22,097 nt of DNA from Paracoccaceae bacterium (GTDB taxonomy: Bacteria; Pseudomonadota; Alphaproteobacteria; Rhodobacterales; Rhodobacteraceae). The position numbers were made by a program, and so were the translations under genes. The DNA lies in assembly GCA_003512825.1 (NCBI GenBank), contig DOOI01000144.1, forward strand, positions 1-22,097, given 5' to 3'. Below the pieces are notes generated by a model. The model saw only the letters and a program-made list of their open reading frames with translations, was not told where the DNA came from and ran no database searches. The first letter of the stretch is position 1; the number at the start of each line of letters is the position of its first letter. Shown piece by piece: positions 1-9,236 of this stretch.

Positions 1-1718
1 CGCATTTTGATTATGTGAACCCGGATGCCCCCAAGGGCGGCGTATTTTCTACTTGGGGATTTGGCACCTTTGACAGTTTGACGCCCTATATCCTCAAGGG
101 CAATGCGGCTGCGCTGTCGACTGTGTTTTTCGACAGCCTGATGACGGGCACGCTTGATGAGCCGGATGCGCTTTATGGCTTGGTCGCAGAGAGCATCGAA
201 TACCCTGAAAACCGCCAATGGGCGATTTTCAACATGCGCCCGGAGGCGATGTTCTCGGACGGAACGCCGGTGACGGCAGAAGATGTGGTGTTTTCCTTTG
301 AAGTGCTGCGCGACAAGGGTGCGCCCAGCTATCGCGTGCTGTTCAAGGATTTTGAGAAGGTCGAAGCGCTAGGGACGCATCAGGTGAAATTCACCTTCAA
401 GCCAGATGGGGCATTGCGCGAATTGCCCATGACGGCAGCGGGATTGCCGATTTTCTCAAAGGCCTATTACGCGACCCGCGACTTTTCCGAATCGACGTTG
501 GAGCCACCTGTGGGCTCGGGGGCCTATATGCTGGAAAGCGTCGATGCCGGGCGCAGCGTGACGTATAAGCGGCGCGATGACTATTGGGCGCGCGACCTTA
601 ACGTCAACCGGGGCTCCAATAACTTTGACCGCCTCAGCGTGACGTATTTCGCGGATTACACCACGGCCTTTGAGGGGTTCAAAGCCGGTGCCTATATGTA
701 TCGCGAAGAATTTCTTTCGTCGCTTTGGGCCACCGCCTATGATTTCCCGGCGCTACAAAATGGTTGGGTCAAGAAGGAAACCTTGCCCGATGGGCGGCCT
801 GCGGGCACGCAGGGATGGTTTTACAATCTTCGCCGACCAATTTTCGCAGATGCACGGGTGCGGCAGGCGATTGGCATGGCCTTCAATTTTGAATGGTCCA
901 ATGAGAGCCTGTTTTACGGGATCTACACCCGCACCGATAGTTTCTGGGAAAACTCGATGATGCAGGCCGAAGGGATGCCCTCGGACGCCGAGTTGGCGCT
1001 CTTGGAGCCGTTGCGGGCAGATTTGCCGCCAGAACTGTTTACCGAACCTGCCTTTACCCCTGAGGTGGCTGATCCGAAATCCGCGGCTGACCGCAAGTCG
1101 CTGCGCCGGGCGGGCAAGCTTTTGGATGAGGCGGGTTGGGCTGTGGGCGCGGATGGGCTGCGGCGCAACGCGGCAGGCGAGGCGCTCAAGATCGAGTTCC
1201 TCAATGACAGCCCTAGTTTCGAGCGGATCGTGAACCCCTATGTCGAAAACCTCAAGCGGCTTGGCGTTGATGTGGTGGCCACGCGGGTTGACTCGGCGCA
1301 GGCGGAAGAGCGTGAAAAGAAGTTTGATTTCGACATCACCACGCGGCGCTATTCGATGAGCCTGACACCGGGGATCGAGTTGCGCGGGATATTTGGATCG
1401 GACGCCGCCGATGCCGAGGGATCGAGCAATATCATGGGGGTCAAGAGCCCCGCTGTTGATGCGCTTATCAAGGTGATCGAAGACGCCAAGACCCGCGAGG
1501 AGCTTGAGGTGGCGGTCAAGACGCTCGACCGGGTTTTGCGGGCGATGCACATCTGGGTTCCCCAATGGTATAAGCCCGAGCACAACATTGCATATTTTGA
1601 CATGTATGAGCGGCCCTATGGCATGGATGCACCGATGAACGGCATGGGCGAAGCGTCGATCTGGTGGTTCAACCCCGAGAAAGAGGCCGCCTTGAAGGCG
1701 GCAGGCGCGATCCGGTAA
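1..1718 (+). CDS. yejA: Peptide ABC transporter, periplasmic substrate-binding protein (YejA-like), 5' truncated
   Basis: This is the solute receptor of a peptide importer. In the periplasm it would capture oligopeptides and pass them to YejBE. The reading frame is open from base 3 at the window edge and reads HFDYVNPDAPKGG, the usual mature N-terminal region of YejA, so the true start and signal peptide lie outside the window; the GTG at 15 is internal. About 570 residues remain, as expected for a YejA that lacks only its leader. Family 5 (SBP_bac_5) features include FSDGTPVTAEDVVFSFEVLRD near the start, GSGAYMLESVDAGRSVTYKR in the middle and a C-terminal WVPQWYKPEHN segment. It precedes yejB by 9 bases and surely shares its transcript. 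In enterobacteria Yej takes up microcin C and peptides; in relatives of this group peptides, including cell-wall peptides, are reported. The substrate here cannot be read from sequence. Confidence 0.93.
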   Translation, partial: HFDYVNPDAPKGGVFSTWGFGTFDSLTPYILKGNAAALSTVFFDSLMTGTLDEPDALYGLVAESIEYPENRQWAIFNMRPEAMFSDGTPVTAEDVVFSFEVLRDKGAPSYRVLFKDFEKVEALGTHQVKFTFKPDGALRELPMTAAGLPIFSKAYYATRDFSESTLEPPVGSGAYMLESVDAGRSVTYKRRDDYWARDLNVNRGSNNFDRLSVTYFADYTTAFEGFKAGAYMYREEFLSSLWATAYDFPALQNGWVKKETLPDGRPAGTQGWFYNLRRPIFADARVRQAIGMAFNFEWSNESLFYGIYTRTDSFWENSMMQAEGMPSDAELALLEPLRADLPPELFTEPAFTPEVADPKSAADRKSLRRAGKLLDEAGWAVGADGLRRNAAGEALKIEFLNDSPSFERIVNPYVENLKRLGVDVVATRVDSAQAEEREKKFDFDITTRRYSMSLTPGIELRGIFGSDAADAEGSSNIMGVKSPAVDALIKVIEDAKTREELEVAVKTLDRVLRAMHIWVPQWYKPEHNIAYFDMYERPYGMDAPMNGMGEASIWWFNPEKEAALKAAGAIR

Positions 1719-1727
1719 GACAGAGGG

Positions 1728-2822
1728 ATGGGTGCATATATTCTCCGCCGTCTTGCCTTGGTGATCCCGACATTGATCGGGGTCATGATGGTGAATTTTC
1801 TGCTGACGCAATTCGTGCCCGGCGGCCCGATTGAGCAGATCATCGCGCAGGTGCAGGGGCAAGGTGACGCCTTTGAGGGAATCGCAGGTGGCGGCGACGC
1901 GGGCACCCAAAGCGCAGGGGCGGGAAATGACACGGCCTATGCTGGCGCGCGGGGCTTGCCGCCGGAATTCATCGCGCAGCTGGAAAAGGAATTCGGGTTC
2001 GACAAGCCGCCTCTGGAGCGCTTTCTCACAATGCTGTGGAATTACGCGCGGCTTGATTTCGGCGAGAGTTACTTCCGATCGATCTCGGTGGTGGATCTGG
2101 TCATGGAAAAGATGCCCGTATCGATCACGCTTGGCCTGTGGTCCACGGTGATTGCGTATATGATCTCGATCCCCTTGGGCATTTCCAAAGCGGTGCGCGA
2201 TGGCACCTCGTTTGATACATGGACCAGCGCATTGGTGATTGTGGCATATGCGATCCCCGGTTTTCTGTTTGGGGTGTTGTTGATTGTGCTTTTTGCGGGT
2301 GGTTCTTATTGGCAGATTTTCCCCTTGGGCGGGCTGACGTCAAAGCAAGAGATCTGGGAGACGCTGACGTGGTGGCAGAAGATCGGAGATTACTTCTGGC
2401 ATATAGCCCTGCCTGTCATTGCCTCGACAATTTCCGCCTTTGCCACGCTGACACTTCTGACCAAGAACAGCTTTCTTGATGAGATCAAGAAACACTATGT
2501 GATGACGGCGCGCGCCAAGGGACTGACCGAAAGGCGGGTGCTTTATGGTCATGTGTTTCGCAATGCGATGCTGATCGTGATCGCAGGTTTTCCGGCGGTC
2601 TTTATCGGGGTGTTCTTTGGGGGATCGCTGATCATCGAGACGATTTTCTCGCTCGACGGATTGGGCCGGCTTGGGTTTGAGGCCGCCGTCGACAGGGATT
2701 ACCCGGTGGTGTTTGGCACGCTTTTCATCTTTGGCCTTATCGGGCTGGTCACGGGCATCCTGTCTGACCTGATGTATGTGCTTGTTGATCCAAGGATCGA
2801 TTTTGAACGGAGGGAAGGATGA
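1728..2822 (+). CDS. yejB: Peptide ABC transporter permease YejB
   Basis: Inner-membrane permease of the Yej peptide importer (DppB-type, BPD_transp_1 family), 364 residues, the normal length. A first membrane segment lies at about residues 9-29 and is followed by a periplasmic part with a Gly/Ala-rich stretch (about 50-75) that is also known in enterobacterial YejB. Five more hydrophobic segments follow at about 135-155, 167-190, 228-250, 283-305 and 333-352. The cytoplasmic coupling loop that docks on the ATPase (about 251-285) carries [13 protein letters not shown] and HVFRNAM. The C-terminus [11 protein letters not shown] matches the family. An AGAGG sits right before the ATG, closer than ideal. 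The stop overlaps the yejE start by 4 bases, which indicates translational coupling. Confidence 0.95.
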   Translation: MGAYILRRLALVIPTLIGVMMVNFLLTQFVPGGPIEQIIAQVQGQGDAFEGIAGGGDAGTQSAGAGNDTAYAGARGLPPEFIAQLEKEFGFDKPPLERFLTMLWNYARLDFGESYFRSISVVDLVMEKMPVSITLGLWSTVIAYMISIPLGISKAVRDGTSFDTWTSALVIVAYAIPGFLFGVLLIVLFAGGSYWQIFPLGGLTSKQEIWETLTWWQKIGDYFWHIALPVIASTISAFATLTLLTKNSFLDEIKKHYVMTARAKGLTERRVLYGHVFRNAMLIVIAGFPAVFIGVFFGGSLIIETIFSLDGLGRLGFEAAVDRDYPVVFGTLFIFGLIGLVTGILSDLMYVLVDPRIDFERREG

Positions 2823-3925
2823 CACTTTCTCCGCTCAATCAACGCCGCTGGCGCAATTTCAAGCGCAACAGGCGGGCGTTCTGGTCGCTGTGGATTTTTG
2901 CAGTGCTTTTTGGCCTGTCGCTCTTTGCGGAATTCATCGCCAATGACCGCCCGATTTTGGTAAATTATCGCGGCGACTATTACGCGCCTGTGTTTCGCTT
3001 TTATCCTGAAACGGCGTTTGGCGGGGATTTTCAGACCGAGGCCAAGTATCACGACCCCGAAGTACGGTGTTTGATCCTGACAGGCGGTATGGAAGCCTGT
3101 CTGGATGATCCCGAAGGCGTGATGGTGGAAGCCGAGACAGGGATCGTGGATGGGCAGGCGATTCAGAAAGGCTGGTCGATCTGGCCGCTCATTCCATATA
3201 CGTTCAATTCGATCGTTGACCGCCCCGGTGCGGCGCCGCTGCCGCCCAATGGGCAAAACCTGCTTGGCACCGATAGTTCCAAGAGAGATGTGCTGGCGCG
3301 GGTGATCTATGGCTTTCGGCTTTCAATCCTTTTCACGCTGATCGTCACCAGCTTTGCCAGTGTTGTTGGTATTCTTGCGGGTGCGGTGCAAGGATACTTT
3401 GGCGGGCGCACGGACCTCATTTTTCAGCGCGTCATCGAGATCTGGACCGCCACGCCCTCGCTTTATGTCATCATTATCCTTTTCGCCATTCTGGGGCGGA
3501 GTTTCTGGCTGTTGGTGTTTATCACTGTGCTGTTTGGCTGGACCTCGCTGGTGGGGGTGGTGCGCGCCGAGTTCCTGCGCGCGCGCAACCTTGAATATGT
3601 CCGCGCGGCCAAGGCATTGGGGGTATCCAATGGTGTGATCATGTTCCGCCACATGCTGCCCAATGCGATGGTGGCGACGATCACGATGCTGCCGTTCATT
3701 GTGACTGGCACCATTGGCACGCTGGCGGCGTTGGATTTTCTGGGGTTCGGGCTGCCCTCTTCTGCACCGTCGCTGGGCGAGTTGACACGGCAAGCCAAGG
3801 ACCATCTGGAAGCGCCATGGCTGGCCTTTACCGCATTTACGGTCTTCTCGGTGATGTTGTCGCTGTTGGTGTTCATCTTTGAAGGTGTGCGCGATGCCTT
3901 TGATCCGCGAAAGACCTTCCAATGA
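2819..3925 (+). CDS. yejE: Peptide ABC transporter permease YejE
   Basis: Second inner-membrane permease of the Yej importer (DppC-type), 368 residues. It begins with a basic cytoplasmic stretch ([14 protein letters not shown]) and one membrane segment at about 21-40. A long periplasmic insert (about 41-150) typical of YejE follows, then the hallmark [20 protein letters not shown] (148-167). The transport core has hydrophobic segments at about 168-190, 213-246, 283-310 and 338-355. The coupling loop (about 250-285) reads [14 protein letters not shown] and HMLPNAM. The start is fixed by the ATGA overlap with yejB and a good ribosome site (GGAGGG) ahead of it. The end again overlaps the next gene by 4 bases. 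Confidence 0.95.
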   Translation: MTLSPLNQRRWRNFKRNRRAFWSLWIFAVLFGLSLFAEFIANDRPILVNYRGDYYAPVFRFYPETAFGGDFQTEAKYHDPEVRCLILTGGMEACLDDPEGVMVEAETGIVDGQAIQKGWSIWPLIPYTFNSIVDRPGAAPLPPNGQNLLGTDSSKRDVLARVIYGFRLSILFTLIVTSFASVVGILAGAVQGYFGGRTDLIFQRVIEIWTATPSLYVIIILFAILGRSFWLLVFITVLFGWTSLVGVVRAEFLRARNLEYVRAAKALGVSNGVIMFRHMLPNAMVATITMLPFIVTGTIGTLAALDFLGFGLPSSAPSLGELTRQAKDHLEAPWLAFTAFTVFSVMLSLLVFIFEGVRDAFDPRKTFQ

Positions 3926-5514
3926 GTGTGCTTGAGGTTCGAGATTTACGGGTAGCCTTTCGCCAAGACGGCGCGGAGACCGAAGCCGTGCGCGGGGTCT
4001 CCTTTGCCCTTGACCGGGGCGAGACGGTGGCCTTGGTGGGCGAAAGCGGATCGGGCAAATCTGTGAGCGCCCTTGCGACCGTGGGCCTGCTGGGCGGCAC
4101 GGGGCGAGTGACGGGGTCGGTGAAATATGACGGGCAGGAAATGGTCGGCGCGTCAGAAGCAATGCTGCGGAAGGTGCGCGGCAACGACATCTCCTTTATC
4201 TTTCAGGAGCCGATGACGTCGCTCAACCCGTTGCACACGATTGAAAAGCAACTAGCCGAGAGCCTCGCCCTGCACCAAGGGCTGACAGGCGAAGCCGCGC
4301 GGGGGCGTATCCTTGAATTGCTCGACAAAGTGGGTATCCGCGAGGCGGCAAGCCGTCTTGGGGCCTATCCGCACCAGCTTTCCGGCGGACAGCGCCAGCG
4401 CGTGATGATTGCCATGGCGCTGGCCAACAAGCCCGATGTGTTGATTGCCGATGAGCCGACCACCGCGCTTGACGTGACCATACAGGCACAGATCCTTGAG
4501 CTTTTGGCGGAGTTGAAGCGCTCGGAGAATATGGGATTGCTGTTTATCACCCATGACTTGGGCATCGTGCGCCGGATCGCGGATCGGGTGTGCGTGATGC
4601 GAAAGGGTGAGATCGTGGAGCAGGGGCCGACGGCGGAGGTGTTTGCCAATCCGCAGCATGAGTATACCCGCACGCTCTTGGCGGCGCGCGCTGTGGGACT
4701 GCCTGATCCGGTGCCGGAAAACGCGCCGGAATTGGTGCAGACAAAAGACCTGCGCGTTTGGTTTCCGATCCAGAAAGGCTTTATGAAACGCACCGTGGGC
4801 CATGTGAAAGCGGTCAACGCTGCGAGTATCTCGGTGCGAGCCGGAGAGACTTTGGGCATTGTCGGTGAAAGCGGCTCGGGCAAGACGACATTGGCGCTGG
4901 CGGTGCTGCGCCTGATTGGCTCCGAAGGTGGCATCACTTTTGAAGGCCGCGATCTACGGGCAATTTCGGTCAAGGAGCTGCGCGCGCTGCGACGCGATGT
5001 TCAAGTCGTGTTTCAAGACCCGTTTGGCAGTCTCAGCCCCCGTATGACCTGCATGCAGATCATCGCCGAGGGCTTGGGGGTGCATGGGGTTGATCCGGGC
5101 CGCGACCGCCGGGAGATGGTGGCAGAGGTGATGGAGGAAGTGGGCCTAGACCCCGCTGCGATGGACCGCTACCCGCATGAGTTCTCGGGCGGCCAGCGTC
5201 AGCGTATCGCCATCGCGCGTGCAATGATTTTGCGCCCGCGCCTTATTGTGCTCGATGAACCCACCAGCGCGCTCGACATGACTGTGCAGGTGCAGATCGT
5301 TGACCTTTTGCGGCAATTGCAGCGCAAATATGGGCTGGCCTATCTCTTTATCAGCCACGACCTGAACGTCGTCCGCGCCATGAGCCATCAGATCTTGGTG
5401 ATGAGAGCGGGAGATATCGTGGAAAGCGGCCCGGCTGAGGCGCTGTTTACTGCCCCCAAGACCGAATATACCCGCGCGCTCCTCGCGGCGGCACTAGATC
5501 CGACGGGAAATTGA
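3922..5514 (+). CDS. yejF: Peptide ABC transporter, duplicated ATP-binding protein YejF
   Basis: ATPase of the Yej importer with two nucleotide-binding domains fused in one 530-residue chain, the normal YejF design. Domain 1: Walker A GESGSGKS (40-47), signature LSGGQ (153-157), Walker B LIADEP (174-179), H-loop His211. Domain 2: Walker A GESGSGKT (315-322), signature FSGGQ (421-425), Walker B LIVLDEP (441-447), H-loop His479. All catalytic elements look intact in both halves, so both ATP sites should work. Each half ends in the oligopeptide-transporter C-terminal extension (NPQHEYTRTLLAA and APKTEYTRALLAA). The start is set by the 4-base overlap with yejE. The gene is last in the operon and is followed 40 bases on by a strong terminator hairpin. 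Confidence 0.96.
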   Translation: MSVLEVRDLRVAFRQDGAETEAVRGVSFALDRGETVALVGESGSGKSVSALATVGLLGGTGRVTGSVKYDGQEMVGASEAMLRKVRGNDISFIFQEPMTSLNPLHTIEKQLAESLALHQGLTGEAARGRILELLDKVGIREAASRLGAYPHQLSGGQRQRVMIAMALANKPDVLIADEPTTALDVTIQAQILELLAELKRSENMGLLFITHDLGIVRRIADRVCVMRKGEIVEQGPTAEVFANPQHEYTRTLLAARAVGLPDPVPENAPELVQTKDLRVWFPIQKGFMKRTVGHVKAVNAASISVRAGETLGIVGESGSGKTTLALAVLRLIGSEGGITFEGRDLRAISVKELRALRRDVQVVFQDPFGSLSPRMTCMQIIAEGLGVHGVDPGRDRREMVAEVMEEVGLDPAAMDRYPHEFSGGQRQRIAIARAMILRPRLIVLDEPTSALDMTVQVQIVDLLRQLQRKYGLAYLFISHDLNVVRAMSHQILVMRAGDIVESGPAEALFTAPKTEYTRALLAAALDPTGN

Positions 5515-5553
5515 CGAGGGGCGGCGCGGGCTTTTATGGGGGCCCAGACATAG

Positions 5554-5592
5554 AAACACCTCCACGGGCGATGCCCGGGAGGTGTTTTTCGT
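5554..5592. terminator. Bidirectional intrinsic terminator between yejF and the H-NS gene
   Basis: A perfect 10-base stem (AAACACCTCC at 5554-5563 with GGAGGTGTTT at 5578-5587) is extended inside by CGGGC/GCCCG (5565-5569 and 5573-5577) and followed by a T run on the plus strand. On the minus strand the same hairpin ends in TTTCT. It lies between two convergent genes and can stop both transcripts. Confidence 0.9.
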
Positions 5593-5606
5593 TTGGTGAG
5601 ACGTGT

Positions 5607-5924
5607 TTAAACGGCGAGGTCGTCCAACGAAACGCCGCGCGCCAAAGCATCGCGCAGCCAATCGGGACGACGCCCTTTGCCCGTCCATGTGACGGACGCA
5701 TCATCGGGGTGCCGATACTTGGCAATCCCAGCCGTCTTGCGCGCGCCTTTGCGACCTCCGGTCAATTCGGCCAGAGAAAAGCCCAGCTCGCGTGCCTTTT
5801 CCTCGAGCGCGGCCAAAGCACGCGCTTTTTCTTTGTCAGAAAATTCCTCAATGGCTTTCGCAACTTGCTTTTGCAGCGCTTTAAGTTCCGAGAGCGAGAA
5901 AGATGACAATTCCACTTGAGACAT
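5607..5924 (-). CDS. H-NS family nucleoid-associated protein (HvrA/Spb-like)
   Basis: Small DNA-binding protein of 105 residues, the size of HvrA/Spb-type H-NS proteins in Rhodobacterales, which act as global or light-responsive regulators that bind AT-rich DNA. Residues about 10-50 are rich in Leu, Ala, Glu and Lys and should form the coiled-coil oligomerisation region. A basic linker (GGRKGARKTAG) follows, then the C-terminal DNA-binding core with KYRHPDD and TWTGKGRRP (79-87). The chosen start (MSQVELSS) has GGAG eight bases upstream; an in-frame ATG six codons earlier lacks such a site. The promoter region is AT-rich and holds a 12-base palindrome, so autoregulation is possible but not shown. 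The gene converges on yejF and shares its terminator. Confidence 0.9.
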   Translation of the reverse strand: MSQVELSSFSLSELKALQKQVAKAIEEFSDKEKARALAALEEKARELGFSLAELTGGRKGARKTAGIAKYRHPDDASVTWTGKGRRPDWLRDALARGVSLDDLAV

Positions 5925-5941
5925 AACCACTCCGTTCAGCA

Positions 5942-5947
5942 ATTATA
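5942..5947 (-). promoter_or_regulatory. Candidate -10 box of the H-NS gene in an AT-rich palindrome
   Basis: The minus strand reads TATAAT here, 18 bases before the start codon, inside the perfect palindrome AATTATATAATT (5941-5952). No convincing -35 hexamer is visible at 16-18 bases. The AT-rich setting is the kind of DNA that H-NS proteins bind. Confidence 0.4.
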
Positions 5948-6050
5948 TAATTAATTCGCTGTGTTCTTGATGAATTGAAACGTGTTCCACACAGCAAAGG
6001 TGGCCAGTTTATTACACAGGCGGAACAGCTTTTCAATTAAAAATGGAATA

Positions 6051-6084
6051 GAAAATGACGCCAATTACAAACGGCGTCATTTTC
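6051..6084 (-). terminator. Intrinsic terminator after the quinone oxidoreductase gene
   Basis: A perfect 12-base inverted repeat (GAAAATGACGCC at 6051-6062 and GGCGTCATTTTC at 6073-6084) with a 10-base loop lies 16 bases past the qor stop. On the minus strand the second arm runs into ATTTTCTATT, a moderate T tract. Confidence 0.8.
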
Positions 6085-6100
6085 CCATTTTCAACTCTTA

Positions 6101-7078
6101 TCAAATAGAAATAATTGTCGATCCTGTGGTGGCCCGCGCTTCTAATGCGCTATGCGCCGCGCCGACTTCTGCCAAGGGCCAGCGCTGATCAATAACGATC
6201 TTGACTGCGCCCGAAGTGACCTTTGCAAAGAGGTGCTGTGCCATCGCCTGACAGTCTTCATGATTGGCAATATGGGTGAAAAGCGTTGGACGGGTGATTT
6301 TGAGAGAACCCTTGGCGGCCAAGGTGCCCACATCCATCGGCGGCACTTTGCCCGACGCATTTCCGAATGTGATCATCATGCCCAAAGGCTTGAGGGAATT
6401 AAGAGACCCTTCAAAGGTGCTCGCACCTACGGCGTCCATCACCACATCAACGCCCTTGCCGCCATTCAAACGCCGCACTTCAGCTGCGAAATCAGGCGTT
6501 GTATTATAGTTAATGCAATGCGTTGCGCCATGATCGAGTGCGAGTTGGCATTTCTCGTCTGAGCCAGCAGTCCCAATCAGAGTAATACCTTCCGAACGCG
6601 CCCATTGGCAGGCAATCAGCCCAACGCCTCCTGCGGCGGCATGAAACAGAACGCTGTCACCTTTCTTCAAGGGCGTGGTGCGATGAAAGAGATATTGCAC
6701 GGTGAGACCTTTGAGCATCATCGCAGCGCCTTCTTCGAAGGAAATCGCGTCGGGCAAAGGGCAAACCTGTGCGGCGGGCATCACACGGGCCTCGCAGTAG
6801 GAGCCGGGCGGTTGGCTGGCATAGGCTGCGCGATCCCCCACTTTCAGATGGGTCACGCCCTCGCCCACGGCCTCAACCACGCCAGCGCCTTCCATGCCCA
6901 TCGGATGGGGCAATTGAATGGGGTAAAGCCCGGTGCGCTGATAAACATCGATGAAATTCAGACCTGCCGCATGATGGCGGATCCGAATTTGCCCGGGACC
7001 GGGAGTGCCGACCTCGCGATCGACAAGTTTGAAATTCTCCGGACCGCCGAAGCTCTCGATGATGATAGTTTGCGCCAT
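6101..7078 (-). CDS. NADPH:quinone oxidoreductase (zeta-crystallin-like, MDR family)
   Basis: Zinc-free medium-chain dehydrogenase/reductase of the quinone oxidoreductase group, 325 residues, the usual length. It should reduce quinones with NADPH in the cytoplasm. The N-terminal GroES-like domain carries NFIDVYQRTGLYP (41-53) and PHPMGMEGAGVVEAVGEGV (57-75), both typical of QOR. The Rossmann domain has the dinucleotide loop AAAGGVG (147-153). The zinc-binding cysteines of alcohol dehydrogenases are absent. The start at MAQTIII is preceded by GAGGAG, whereas an in-frame ATG 18 codons earlier has no ribosome site. The gene follows the hydantoinase gene by 124 bases and ends in its own terminator. 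The true substrate could be another enone or quinone. Confidence 0.9.
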   Translation of the reverse strand: MAQTIIIESFGGPENFKLVDREVGTPGPGQIRIRHHAAGLNFIDVYQRTGLYPIQLPHPMGMEGAGVVEAVGEGVTHLKVGDRAAYASQPPGSYCEARVMPAAQVCPLPDAISFEEGAAMMLKGLTVQYLFHRTTPLKKGDSVLFHAAAGGVGLIACQWARSEGITLIGTAGSDEKCQLALDHGATHCINYNTTPDFAAEVRRLNGGKGVDVVMDAVGASTFEGSLNSLKPLGMMITFGNASGKVPPMDVGTLAAKGSLKITRPTLFTHIANHEDCQAMAQHLFAKVTSGAVKIVIDQRWPLAEVGAAHSALEARATTGSTIISI

Positions 7079-7202
7079 TTGGGTCTCCTCTTGTTGATCG
7101 TGAGGAGATGACTGTCTGAGAGAGAAGGTCAAGGGGGCTCCCCCGCCCCATCACGGGTGGGCTGCGCGTGGCCAAAAGTTCAGACAAGACAAAAGGCTGG
7201 CG

Positions 7203-9200
7203 TTAGTCGGCAATCCGAGGGCGGCCGGAGGCTTCTATTGTGACAGTTGCTTCAAGGAAAACCTCGCGGTTTTCGGCCATAGCGCGCCGGATATCGCGGG
7301 CGGTGGTCAGGCGGATGTCTTCGGCGCCAGCGGCACGGGCTGCACCAAGGGCGGCTTCGCTCAGGATGGCTTCCAGACGCGCCATGGCGCTTTCGGCTGT
7401 GGTGAAGTCTTCGGGGCCTGTGTCGAGGTGAACGCGGAAGCGGCCCTCGGCCGGGGCGGTGACCGTGCCCATGCGGCGCATGGTGACACGGCCCACAACA
7501 GCACCGATCGCATTCGCAACGCCAGCATGCTCTGGCAGGATCATTTTACATCCCAGTTTTTCCCCGACCGCCGGATAATAGGACGGCGCCGAAGCGCCAA
7601 GGCCCACCACGTCCACGGCAAGCCCTGTGTGCAGACGGATCAGCCCGCTATGCCCACCAAAGAGGCCGCGCTGCATCAATTCGTGGCGCGCCAAAGCATC
7701 GGGGGCCGCATCGAAGCTGTGTTCTTCGGCGAAAGCCGCTTCCAAAAGGGCCTGACAGGTTTGATGCGTCAGGCGATCAATGATCATTTGCGCCATCACA
7801 TTGGGATCCGTGGCGAGCATTTCACCTGCACCTGTGCGGCGACGCATGAAAAGGCGGAGCGCTTTTTCGGCTGCGGATCGGTCCCAGACAGCGACGCGCT
7901 GAAGCATATGAGACGCGTCTGAGGGTGTGATCCCTGCGACTTGCACCAGACCTCGCGCTACGAGGCGCTGAAGGGCAGAGATGTCGAGGCGGTTTTTCAG
8001 CACCTCTCCCAAGGGATGGACGCCTACGATACGGGCGAAGACAGTGGCGTCGCGCTCGGACAGGCCTTGCGCTTCGACACCGGGAACGGGCCGGACAAAG
8101 CGACCATCGTGATCGCCCGGAAGCGGGGCGCGCAGAGCGGCGTCAAGGGCTGCGTGAACCAGATCGGGCGCGTCGAGGGCAATCAGGGACACCGGGACCA
8201 AGCGGCGGGGCCCCAAGGTTACACCGCCTTCGAGGCCGTCCCCAATGAAGTGCACTTCGGAATCGCCACCCAAACCCGTGGTTCGCATGGCGACCGCTTC
8301 GACCATGGTGCGCCACCCCCCGACAGAAGCGCCTTGTGGATCAATTGCAGGACGACCGTTTCGCAGGAGGGCCACATCGGTGGTCGTGCCACCAATATCA
8401 GAAACAAGCGCGGTATCCGCCCCAGTGAGCCACCGCGCGCCGACAATGCTGGCGGCAGGGCCGGAGAGGATGGTTTCAATCGGGCGTTCTTTGGCTTGGC
8501 TCGCCGAAATCAGCGCGCCGTCGCCGCGCACGACTTTTAGCGGTGCTGTGATGCCAATCTCGGCCAGCACTTCCTCGGCACGACCGATCAAACGGTGTGT
8601 GAGACCGATCAAGCGAGCATTGAGCACCGCCGTCAGGGCCCGCTTGGGACCGTTCAATTTGGCCGAGAGATGGTGCGAGAGGCTGACGGGGCGCCCTGTG
8701 AGCGCGCGGATCACCGCTTCGGCGGCCAGTTCATGTGCCGGATTGCGCGTGGCGAATTGTGCGGCAACTGCATAGCCCGAGACATCGCTATTCGCGGTCA
8801 GCCACGTTTCCAGCGCCTTTTGATCCAAGGGGGCCGCCTCGGTGCCAGCATGGCTGTGCCCACCTGCGAGCACCAAAGCGGGATCACCCTTGAGCGCCTC
8901 GCGCAGCCCGTGCGCTTCCAGATCGCGCGCATCAAAGCCAATATAGACAAGGCCAACGCGCCCGCCCTGCCCTTCAACCAGTGCATTGGTGGCCAAAGTC
9001 GTCGAGAGCGATGCGAGGGCCACTTCGGCCGGATCCACCTGCGCTTCTTGCAACACGGCACGCACCGCGCCGCCGATCCCAATCGCCAGATCATGGCGCG
9101 TTGTCAGCGACTTCGCCGTGGCGATCACCTCGGCTTCGTCGCGGATCAGCACCGCATCGGTATAGGTTCCGCCTGTGTCGACCCCGAGCAAAAGCGCCAT
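7203..9200 (-). CDS. Hydantoinase/oxoprolinase family protein, HyuA-like subunit
   Basis: ASKHA-fold ATP-dependent amidohydrolase of the hydantoinase A / 5-oxoprolinase family, 665 residues. Enzymes of this family open cyclic amides such as 5-oxoproline or hydantoins with ATP. Visible motifs are the first phosphate loop DTGGTYTD (8-15), RGDGALIS (225-232), the second phosphate loop SDIGGTTTD (267-275) and TTGLGGDSEV (307-316). AGGGAGAA before the ATG supports the start. Most relatives work with a HyuB partner encoded next door, or are fused to it. No HyuB is present in this window, and the neighbours are queG and a quinone oxidoreductase. The substrate is therefore unknown. Acetone carboxylase beta and acetophenone carboxylase subunits are distant relatives and cannot be fully excluded. 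Confidence 0.88.
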   Translation of the reverse strand: MALLLGVDTGGTYTDAVLIRDEAEVIATAKSLTTRHDLAIGIGGAVRAVLQEAQVDPAEVALASLSTTLATNALVEGQGGRVGLVYIGFDARDLEAHGLREALKGDPALVLAGGHSHAGTEAAPLDQKALETWLTANSDVSGYAVAAQFATRNPAHELAAEAVIRALTGRPVSLSHHLSAKLNGPKRALTAVLNARLIGLTHRLIGRAEEVLAEIGITAPLKVVRGDGALISASQAKERPIETILSGPAASIVGARWLTGADTALVSDIGGTTTDVALLRNGRPAIDPQGASVGGWRTMVEAVAMRTTGLGGDSEVHFIGDGLEGGVTLGPRRLVPVSLIALDAPDLVHAALDAALRAPLPGDHDGRFVRPVPGVEAQGLSERDATVFARIVGVHPLGEVLKNRLDISALQRLVARGLVQVAGITPSDASHMLQRVAVWDRSAAEKALRLFMRRRTGAGEMLATDPNVMAQMIIDRLTHQTCQALLEAAFAEEHSFDAAPDALARHELMQRGLFGGHSGLIRLHTGLAVDVVGLGASAPSYYPAVGEKLGCKMILPEHAGVANAIGAVVGRVTMRRMGTVTAPAEGRFRVHLDTGPEDFTTAESAMARLEAILSEAALGAARAAGAEDIRLTTARDIRRAMAENREVFLEATVTIEASGRPRIAD

Positions 9201-9236
9201 GTGAATTCTCCCTCTTCGCCTCTCCGAGATAGCGCT

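Noticed and set aside
753..1910. 385-codon minus-strand open frame opposite yejA and yejB
   Set aside because: It is His/Arg/Pro-rich and antisense to yejA, whose family motifs are clear.
7131..7145. GGGGG-CT-CCCCC inverted repeat before the quinone oxidoreductase gene
   Set aside because: The loop is too small for a real hairpin, and the sequence is simple G/C runs.
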